DNA of 26,088 bases from Ophiothrix spiculata (taxonomy: Eukaryota > Echinodermata > Ophiuroidea > Amphilepidida > Ophiotrichidae): assembly GCA_000969725.1 (NCBI GenBank), contig JXSR01S042705.1, one strand, 5' to 3'. Below are positions 1 to 26,088 of the stretch, one piece after another; within the stretch, counting starts at the first letter, position 1; every line of letters begins with the position of its first letter. The position numbers and the translations under genes are program-made. The notes beneath the pieces were generated by a model, which had not been told where the DNA came from, ran no database searches, and saw nothing but the letters and a program-made list of their open reading frames with translations.

Positions 1-1269
1 CATTTAAAATACCTTTGAACACCTACTATGTCTGGTGCCAGTGCACACCCAAAAGTATGAAATTACACCAAAGAAAAACATGAATTTTTCTATTTTTATT
101 TCCATAAATCTATTGGTTGAGGCTGGAAGAACACACACAATAATGACCTATTGCATACTCATTAACAAGTAAAAATAACAAATTTATGCTAAAACTAGAC
201 AAATTAATGTTATAATAGGTTTAAAATGCGTTTTGGTGTCACTATGCCATCACCAGAAAACAACCAAAACGCAAATATGTTGAAGTACGGCAATGCGTCA
301 TTTTTTGTCATTAATTTTTTACGTTACCTAAAAGTTTACTTTTCTAAGCTAAAAAAACTCTGAAAAAACGATTAAAATATAGTTTGAGAGCATCCCTCAA
401 TGTCTTCATATAAAAAATCACATTTTATTGAGAAAAAATACAAAATACTTACGCATTTATCGTATGTCGTATCTTAAAAAACGCTATTGCGACAGATCCC
501 AGCTGCCGTAAACAAAAATATACGTAGATTGACCTCTTCTTTGGCAGATTTGACCCTTTAAACCAAGTTAAATGGTGAAGATCAGCCAGTTTAAACTGGT
601 TTCTGATGTCAACTCAGGTCACGATTTCCGGGTAATTCCCAAACAAAATGGCGTCGACACCAAGGCTAGTTTCAAAATAGCGCTCCAAAAATCTCTCAGA
701 ATCTTACCAATCTCCGCTAAACTTCTACGAAATTAATATTTGATGGTATTTTTCGATATGTTCTCTATGCATATGTGAAGTTTTGTTTTCAAAGAAGGAA
801 TATAAAGGTGAGAAATAGCTTGACAAAAAAAATAATTTTACGTGTCACCAGAATAACAAATGTCAAAACTGCGAGTCGGCCAACATAGCTATATTTAGCA
901 GGTGATTTTTTTTATTGTTATTTTAACCATGGATTTAACCTAAACAGAAGTGTTTGTTGATTGAAAAAAAAATCAAAAATTGTACTTTGATCATGCATTT
1001 ATATAAATTTATAAAATGTTAAGTGTTTGGATTGACGTTACACGTGCGGAAGTTTATGGTGGCAACATGATTGCCACGGGCACGGAGACGGAGGTTTGCT
1101 TGAAACGCTGAATTTCAGACAGATCTTGCCTCCTCTCACAAGTTTATATGATTTTCGATTTTACCAAAAAATAAGTACACGAGACTCGCATTTCTACTTT
1201 TATTGTTCAAATTACTTCACTCTTAATAGATCTAACTCTATTTTGCCCTGTTTGTGTCACTAGTTTTCC
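1..1269. other. Upstream intergenic stretch with no gene recognised
   Basis: The sequence is AT-rich with no supported exon. Visible details are an inverted repeat GCGTTTTGGT / ACCAAAACGC (228-237 and 263-272), a YY1-like CAAAATGGCGTCG near 644, and a perfect 7-bp-stem hairpin GTGGCAA-CATGA-TTGCCAC near 1060. None marks a gene with confidence. Confidence 0.5.
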
Positions 1270-1890
1270 TTGATTGTTTTTGTCTATGATTTTCCTCTCT
1301 TGTTCACTTCAGTATCTGTAAAATTTCCCACGAGTTTGCAGGATTTCCCATCAAGGACCTTCCCATCCTGTTTTTTTCCAGGAGTGGTCCAGGTCAATTT
1401 CCTGATAGGCGTTGATAGTGTTCCACCATTTTTTGCAGCTCTGGCTACCATCCGACAGTTCCTCTTTTTAACTTGTTGTAGTAGTGTCTTTTTGCTTCCT
1501 TTTCTGCGTGATTGTGTTCGCTTCTGGCAGCTGCAAAGTTGGCCTTATTGTCCTTGGTGTTGTTCTTTTTGAGCTTTCAGGCAGCGCTTCTTCTTTACAT
1601 CTCTCCTGCACTTGTCGTTGAACCAAACCTTTTCAACGGCCTTCTTGGTAACAAGTTTTCCTGGAATGAAAATTTCCATAGCATCAGTGTCGCCATCAGT
1701 GATAATGGTATTGATGTTGTCGCAAGCTTCTTCTGGATTTTCTGTCTGAAGAGCAGCAGACCAATCAGCAGATGCGAGAAACCCTCTCATCTCGCCTTAT
1801 CATACTGCCAGACTTTGCGCTGGTATGGTTTGTCCCTGTGTATGGGAATGTTCAGCTTGAGGAGATCAGGATTATGATCAGAAGTTATTT
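1270..1890 (-). pseudogene. Decayed non-LTR retrotransposon (LINE) ORF2 fragment, endonuclease-RT linker region
   Basis: Read on the minus strand, the longest open piece is 1545-1790. It contains ADWSAALQTENPEEACDNIN and then VEKVWFNDKCRRDVKKKR. The W-[FW]-N-x2-C-R pattern followed by basic residues is typical of the stretch between the endonuclease and reverse transcriptase of non-LTR elements. Similarity continues on both sides in other frames: VWQYDKAR upstream, ended by a frameshift and stop, and a KKWWNTINAY-like piece downstream. At least two frameshifts and stops are visible, and no reverse transcriptase catalytic motif is present. The clade is not clear. It is a dead 5'- and 3'-truncated copy. 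Confidence 0.7.
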
Positions 1891-2555
1891 TCCATAGGCC
1901 AATGAAGGCTCTTTTAACTTGAACTTAAAAATTACAATCTCAAAAAGCATCGGAAAGAAAAACCATGCGAATGAGTGAAAAGTAACTCTGAGATAAACTA
2001 TCTAACACAGGATCTAACAACAATCCCTTTTTGTCAGAATACTCATGTATTTATTGTAAACAATGAGCATCCACTCACATTACTATGTTTGTTGATAGCA
2101 AACCTATTTAGTATTAAAAATGAGCGCCCCCTGTCACCCATGACTTTTGATTTGTTGGGCTTATTGGGTTTGTTTTTGGTAAATATAAATACCCTCCAAA
2201 CTTCCAAGGATTGGCTCAAAGATGCTTGCTTTTTCTGTTATGGTCATTTGTTGAATTAAATTCAGGATCCCGAATTTAATTCCACATGCATTAGTATAGG
2301 AAAGCATGCATGTGCTTTTTATCCATTTTGTGGTGGCAAAACATATTTTTCACAAAGTACACTTGAAAACACTTTTAGATAGTCACATTCCTCCATTTTA
2401 TGATGTTTTTACTCTAAAACATTTTTGATCAAAATCTTATAGTATTGCTTTAAAAAATTAAAATGTGTATTGATATCATGTATTTTTAAAATGTTGTGTT
2501 TGTTTGTAAAATGATTATTAATTTTCACAAGTTTTTGTTTGATATTCTTGATCTG
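1891..2555. other. AT-rich intergenic stretch, nothing recognised
   Basis: There is no supported exon, repeat boundary or structured element here. Open frames are short and without recognisable motifs. At its right end, repeated GATCTK units (about 2546-2566) form the target of the element that follows. Confidence 0.4.
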
Positions 2556-2568
2556 GATCTTGATCTAG

Positions 2569-2953
2569 GGCCAAAAAAATATTGTTTGTTTGTCCATAAC
2601 GGCCTCGGAAAAGGTAGGGTCGGTAGGTCGGCTTTTTTCTTCTTGTTTTTTGTAATAAATGTACATGAAATTCACCTTAAAGAATGAAAAAAATGAACAA
2701 GAAATTAACTTAACTTACAAGAACAATATACTGCTGATTCTTAAGAGGTCTTCTACATTGGTAAATACAGTTCATGTCAATTCATATTATATTTTTACGA
2801 TTTGAAGACATTCTCTGTGAATTTTTGTATCTTTTTGTATGAAAAATCCTCGAATAAGAGTTGGAAAATAAAAAAGAAACTTTATAAAGCACACGGTCGG
2901 CCAAATTTTGACGGTCGGTCGGGCGAGGACAAACAAACAATTTTTTTTTGGCC
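2569..2953. mobile_element. Harbinger/Tourist-type MITE, copy 1 (GGCCAAAAAAA ends)
   Basis: This 385-bp element has inverted ends: left GGCCAAAAAAATATTGTTTG and right CAAACAATTTTTTTTTGGCC, with TTGTCC/GGACAA continuing inward. A TAG lies on each side (2566-2568 and 2954-2956). GGCC-starting ends and 3-bp TWA-like duplications are the hallmark of PIF/Harbinger (Tourist) MITEs. GGTCGGTMGGTCGG-type repeats occur next to both ends. The copy interrupts the left terminal repeat of the surrounding element, so it is younger than that element. It has no coding capacity. Confidence 0.8.
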
Positions 2954-3018
2954 TAGTCCTGGCACCATGACTTAAGAGTCAAGTCATGGGAAGTATGTGT
3001 AGTAAAACCGCTATTTAA

Positions 3019-3363
3019 AAGTGTAGGTTCCTATTTTAAGATGTGAACAATTTACTTATAATTTAACTGATTGACCTTACCTCTAAAATGCATAGAGCAA
3101 GGTTTCAAACTTAGCTTGTGTCTTGTTTTCTCCTGAGAGGCAAAAGAAAGTATTCAACCCTGGGGATGAGGCTGTTATAAAGAAATGAAAAAGTATACCA
3201 AATAATTTTACATTTTGTGCTATATCTCCAAAACTATAAAGAATGTATAGGTAAATTTATGGATTTATAATCAGAAAAATATGGGCTTTCATTTGGCATC
3301 AAAAATACACTACTTCCGGTTGAGCCCTGGGGGATGAGAATGTGATCAGAACCTACACCTTAT
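3019..3363. mobile_element. TTAA-flanked inverted-repeat element, copy A
   Basis: TTAA at 3015-3018 precedes AAGTGTAGGTTCC, and the other end reads GAACCTACACCTTAT before TTAA at 3364-3367. The ends are imperfect inverses (AAG-GTGTAGGTTC). TTAA duplications are known for piggyBac and Kolobok elements; no transposase is present to choose between them. On the minus strand it shares AAAGCCCATATTTTTCT and TGAGCCCTGGGG with similar stretches at 5292 and 17986. It lies inside the larger element 2566-3807. Confidence 0.55.
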
Positions 3364-3818
3364 TTAAGCTTTCTAAGTTTTGACATGAAATATTTGAAAA
3401 ATAAAAAAAAATAAAAAAAATCCTCTCAGCATAGACAGCATTTTTAAATAGTCTATAATCATTACAAAACTAATTTAAAGCAATAGCTGACATTTATCAC
3501 CCAAAATTTGGATGTAATTGTAAACAAAGATGTGGTTGTCAAATTCGGAAACCCAATGTTTCAGCAAAAGCTAAGTTTTGGCCCCAAAATTACAGTTCTT
3601 GATTCTAAATGTTACAAATCACCTATCATGAGATGCACAAGACTCTCAAATAGGACACCGATTATGATATAAAATTTGTAACAGTTTCCATATTTTGGCT
3701 GAATTTGTGATATTGACTTTATCCCAAGATGGTCTGTACAAACAGTTGTACTACATAGCATTTACCATGACTTGACACTATTAAAGTCAGGTCATGGTGC
3801 AGGACTAGATCTTGATCT

Positions 3819-4169
3819 GGTACAAGTCAATACGCTGATGTGGAGAAAAACAACTCATGTTTGGGTGCGCATGTAATAGTAAGGCTGCTTATTGGTAGTA
3901 TCTTTCTAGTTCGTTCTTGAAGAGTTTTGGACCTTCAGTGTGTGGCATTGAGAAGATCCAAGTCAGCAAGAAATCAAAAGTTCCAAAGTCCACAGATGAA
4001 ATTCGGTTGTGGAGAAAGTGATGCTACAAAATGTATACGCGGGCAATTCCATTGTTGCGGAGGTGACATTCATTGCGCAAAAATTTAATGGCTTCTGTTC
4101 AGCTGCCATAGGTGCCACACATGCCCCAGAAATTTGAAAGAAGTTGAATTTAGAAATAAATCGGGATAC
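3819..4169. other. Intergenic stretch, nothing recognised
   Basis: It holds no supported exon or bounded repeat. Small open frames have no family signature. Confidence 0.35.
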
Positions 4170-4495
4170 ACCGCCATCTTGTGTCGCTCATGGAGCAGAG
4201 TTATTGTTATATTCCGAGGTTTGGCCCGATATCAAGGCAGATCGCGTAAATTTTCACTAGACGCATTTTGTTTCACGCGCAAACCATGTCTGTGCCTCAA
4301 GTAGTGTGTTTTGGAACTTGCTCTGATCAAAGTCCGCCAAGTTTCCCGCTAATCCTTTGCGAAGACTCTCGAAGTGAGATACTCGGAGCTGTAAAATGCC
4401 GGAGGTTCAATAACTCGCCCTCCTTGAGCGACAATCCAAGATGACTGCCGTCCCATAGGATTTACACGGCGGTGAAATCAAAATGGCGCCGAGTA
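4170..4495 (+). promoter_or_regulatory. Candidate OAT promoter / untranslated first exon region with YY1-like motifs
   Basis: Compared with its surroundings this stretch is less AT-rich and has several CpGs. It holds three YY1-like boxes: CCGCCATCTTG near 4174 (reverse orientation), CCAAGATGACTGCC near 4436 and CAAAATGGCGCCG near 4481. YY1 sites of the form AAGATGGCGGC often sit just downstream of animal TSSs. The splice acceptor at 5044 requires a first exon somewhere upstream, and this is the best-looking place. I could not identify a convincing donor or initiator, so it remains inference. Confidence 0.3.
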
Positions 4496-4736
4496 CCGAT
4501 TCCCCGTTTTAAATTCCTTGGTTGTAGACAACACCCCATAGTTGACTTACACCATAACTTTAAATTGGTACCACCCAGTGCAATGCCGTAAGGAATTACA
4601 ATAACAAAGATATAGACGTTTTTCAGAGCCAAGATTTATATGTGTTTCGATGGTATTGCTTGAATGCAGTGTCTTAGTAAGCGATATAAATGTTGATATA
4701 CACACTCCCAGGAAAGAGGGAATCTGAGTAATCATG

Positions 4737-4966
4737 TGGAGAAATGAGGGGAGCACGGGTCTCGTAATAAAGAGGTTGTGGGTTCGAGCCCCGGGCCAGG
4801 CGGTTTTCGTCTCCTTGTTTCTTTGGGCAAGAAGCTTTACTCTACTTGCTCCGTGGTTCGGAAGTCACGTAAAACCGTTGGTCCCTTGTACGAATAGACT
4901 CCTTAATGGGGTATGCATGTCATGCAAGTACAGTGTATCATTGATTGATTGATATTGATTGATTGA
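4737..4966 (+). mobile_element. tRNA-Thr-like SINE with ATTG-repeat tail
   Basis: The head contains GGTCTCGTAATAAAGAGG and then the Pol III B box GGTTCGAGCCC. TCTCGTAA resembles a threonine (CGT) anticodon loop. The body includes CTTTGGGCAAGAAGCTTTAC, a stretch similar to central parts of many animal SINEs. The 3' end is a run of (TGATTGAT)n units at about 4937-4966. AATCATG lies on both sides (4730-4736 and 4967-4973) and reads as a 7-bp target duplication. It is not a working tRNA gene: the 5' half does not fold as a cloverleaf. It ends about 80 bp before the acceptor of the OAT start exon. Confidence 0.75.
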
Positions 4967-5044
4967 AATCATGAAGTAATAATTAAGTCAAGTCTCAAAA
5001 AATAATTTGTCAGTTAATTTTGAGAAAATCTATGTCTATTTCAG

Positions 5045-5074
5045 GAACGAAAAATATAAATCCATCACATCATC
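5045..5074 (+). other. 5' UTR part of first coding exon, after a splice acceptor
   Basis: A pyrimidine-rich run ending TCTATTTCAG (AG at 5043-5044) lies 30 bp before the OAT start codon. This fits a splice acceptor, so the coding start would be in exon 2 and an untranslated exon 1 would lie upstream. If transcription instead starts close by, this is simply proximal leader sequence. Confidence 0.6.
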
Positions 5075-24243
<19,169 letters not shown>

Positions 24244-24457
24244 GTATGTACAGCATATTGTATAAATAGCAAGTGAAATGTAAACCCTATTAGGCCTGCA
24301 GATTTCGGGTGAACTTACATAAATTGACGTTTAATGTGGTAATATTATTGTCGCTGCTTCGTGGAGTCGCCATTTTGACGAAATGACAGGCTACTACAAT
24401 CACGATTGCGCATGTCTGACAAGTATGATAGCACCGTTATATAACCGTGAACATCGC

Positions 24458-24484
24458 CATCTGTTGACGAACAGTCAACAGATG
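24458..24484. repeat. Perfect 11-bp-stem hairpin
   Basis: CATCTGTTGAC-GAACA-GTCAACAGATG is a perfect stem with a 5-base loop. A wider weak inverted repeat surrounds it (GGAGTCGCCA near 24363 and TGGCGACTCC near 24685), so it may lie within an old inverted-repeat element of about 350 bp. Confidence 0.75.
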
Positions 24485-25367
24485 CAAACAAATAGTTAAC
24501 AGATTGCGATGTTTGTAAAGAAACATAGAGAAATCGGCGATCTTCCTGCAAGAGACATCGCATGTTTGATAAAGTTTGCGACTATTTTTGGAAGTAGATT
24601 TTGATATTTGATAATTTTAAAGGTCATTTAGCAACTAATGGCCGCTAGTGAAATGATTATTGGAATATTTTGATAATGATAATTTGGCGACTCCTCTAAA
24701 AAATAACAATAGGTCAACTTATGCACTGTTTTTTCGGGTTTCGAGTAGACAAATTTGGGACCCGAGACTCGAAAGCAAAAACGGGACTCGAAAAAAACGG
24801 GACTAATTGTTTAAATTTAGTCCAGTTTACATAGTTTGTATCAGTATGATGTTGATCCTTAAAACCAACATGAATATAGGCCTAATTACACATTCTCGGT
24901 GATACTATTGTGCCAAAAAATATTTAACCTAACTCTGTTTCATATTTCTTAATTCAAATACTATCACTTTGAAAATCCTCATGTCTAAAATGAGTGTTAT
25001 TCCACTGTGCCCAGTTGCAGCTGATCCGTACCCCTCAAGCAGCTGTAGACCTCGCCCTCATACTCAGCACATCAAAATTAAAAAAGCCTTCATGACTATC
25101 AGCTGATATCCGCAGCCTCTCGTAATATAGTCAGCTATGTCAACGTTTTTTAGATACTTGTGTTTCATGATGTGATCTAGCAAAGATATTGACCTGAATT
25201 CATACACTCCGCGTGTGCTGCGCATGTTACCTAGCCAATCAGAATGCATTATCGGGTGATAATTTATTTAGTTTAGAGAAGTTTTGGATTTTGATGGCCA
25301 TATTAAAGGCCTTATTTCTTTTCACAAAAGATACAATATTATTTTTCTGTCGTGTATGAATTACATC

Positions 25368-25546
25368 AATAAATTTGCATTCCATAACGCTCGTAAAATG
25401 AGACAAAATCAATGCACTTGCGGTAAATTTTGACTACTGTCCAATGCACTCGGCCCCTACGGGCCTAGTGAATTGGACGCATCAAAATTGACTGCGCGTG
25501 CATTGATTTAGTGTCATTTCACTCGCTTATGAAATGCGCATTTATT
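25368..25546. repeat. Large imperfect palindrome (arms about 87 bp, centre GGCCC-CTAC-GGGCC)
   Basis: The left arm 25368-25456 (AATAAATTTGCATTCCATAA ... AAATCAATGCAC ... CCAATGCACTCGGCCC) pairs with the right arm 25461-25546 with scattered mismatches. The central 14 bp form a perfect stem. It looks like a foldback MITE; flanking duplication is not clear. Confidence 0.78.
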
Positions 25547-25614
25547 AACCTATAATCAAAAAGTTGTTTCTATCATTTTTTTATTTTTAATTTCAATAAT
25601 TTGCATTACCCTTA

Positions 25615-26041
25615 GGCCAAAAAAAAATTGTTTGCTTGTCCATAGATGCCCTTCTCGAGGCAGGGTCGGTCGGTCAGAAAAAGGTTTTTTTTTTTTTTTA
25701 AATAACACATTCGATTCTCTGTCTTTCAGACCTCTCGTTACCTGTTGATAAATTTCAGAAAGCGTCTGAGAGCGTGCGAAGGTATCAATCACGTTGACTA
25801 ACTATTTTGGTCCAAATTTCACTTCTATTGCGAGCGTTGCTCCAGCTCCCTTAAGAACTCTCAGATGCCGATGCAATGTGAACGTGCGGGATACTTTGCT
25901 GCCAGTTTGAGCAGTGTTTTCGATGAAATGTATCGATAAAAAATATTTTTTTAAAAATCGAAAAAAAAATAATCCTTTTACAGTCGGGCCGGACAAGACG
26001 GTCGGTCGGACGAGGACAAGCAAATAATTTTTTTTTTGGCC
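25615..26041. mobile_element. Harbinger/Tourist-type MITE, copy 2 (GGCCAAAAAAAAA ends, TTA duplication)
   Basis: The 427-bp element has GGCCAAAAAAAAATTGTTTG at the left and CAAATAATTTTTTTTTTGGCC-type sequence at the right, with CTTGTCC/GGACAAG and GGTCGGTCGGTC inside. TTA lies on both sides (25612-25614 and 26042-26044). The ends match copy 1 at 2569-2953 but the interior differs in large part. Open frames on the minus strand here are shadows of the T-rich ends. Confidence 0.8.
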
Positions 26042-26088
26042 TTACATTGAAGTTATTTAAACAGTTCAATAAGTGCCATTTTAACTCA

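Larger units (their letters stand above)
2566..3807. mobile_element. Outer non-autonomous DNA transposon with long terminal repeats and apparent 10-bp target duplication (interrupted)
   Basis: The left end reads TAG-TCCTGGCACCATGACTT... (after removing the insertion at 2569-2953) and the right end reads ...GTCATGGTGCAGGACTA, which is its inverse. Imperfect inverted similarity continues for roughly 60 bp through GTCAAGTCATGG and TGTAGTA. GATCTTGATC stands directly outside both ends (2556-2565 and 3808-3817), a 10-bp direct repeat. A 9-11-bp duplication with long inverted repeats is what Mutator-like elements show, but the site is itself repetitive (GATCTK units), so that assignment is tentative. 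No transposase frame is present. Two other elements lie inside it. Confidence 0.6.
24244..26088 (+). other. OAT intron 6, partial (runs off the window)
   Basis: The intron begins GTATGT. I searched this stretch for the expected next segment after ...VAIAALE (VLEEENLAEN-like) in the plus frames and saw none. It contains a hairpin, a palindrome and a MITE, listed separately; 24690-25360 shows nothing else apart from repeated GGGACTCGA-type words at 24750-24805. Confidence 0.85.

Noticed and set aside
4734-4810. Possible functional tRNA-Thr gene
   Set aside because: The 3' half with anticodon-like loop and B box is tRNA-like, but the 5' half does not pair and the sequence continues into a SINE body and tail.

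Overview
The window is eukaryotic nuclear DNA from an animal. It is AT-rich, and one gene is spread over many short exons with GT-AG introns that are full of small DNA transposons and tRNA-derived SINEs. The recurring palindrome TAGGCCTA, the repeat content and the protein sequence suggest a marine invertebrate, possibly a deuterostome such as an echinoderm or hemichordate. That placement is impression rather than proof.

The only confident gene is the 5' and middle part of ornithine aminotransferase (OAT) on the plus strand. Six coding exons (5075-5264, 6689-6913, 10927-11150, 11863-11985, 13059-13187, 24130-24243) join in frame to give residues 1-335 of a protein that should be about 436 residues long. 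The last ~100 residues must lie to the right of the window. All substrate and cofactor residues I could place are intact, including the PLP lysine (Lys289). A splice acceptor at 5043-5044, just before the start codon, implies at least one upstream non-coding exon. A cluster of YY1-like motifs at 4170-4490 is a candidate promoter/TSS area.

The rest is a dense record of transposition. Region 1-5044 holds a decayed LINE ORF2 fragment (1270-1890, minus strand), a nest of three elements (2556-3818) and a tRNA-Thr-like SINE (4737-4966). Intron 1 has a hAT MITE with a perfect 8-bp target duplication, sitting inside a copy of a TTAA-flanked repeat. Intron 2 has an antisense 160-codon Cys-containing ORF of unknown identity, a mariner-type element with perfect 29-bp terminal repeats, and an 81-bp-arm palindrome. 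Introns 3 and 4 hold further inverted-repeat elements. Intron 5 (10.9 kb) holds a second SINE, a 171-bp tandem duplication, a Harbinger-type MITE, a hAT MITE with clustered GGTTGTCC boxes, and other elements. The partial intron 6 ends with a second large palindrome and another Harbinger-type MITE.

I found no intact transposase, no structural RNA gene outside the SINEs, and no bacterial-style system. The most unusual material is the set of bounded MITEs with readable target-site duplications, the nested insertions whose order can be read from the sequence, and the antisense ORF 36 bp from an OAT exon.
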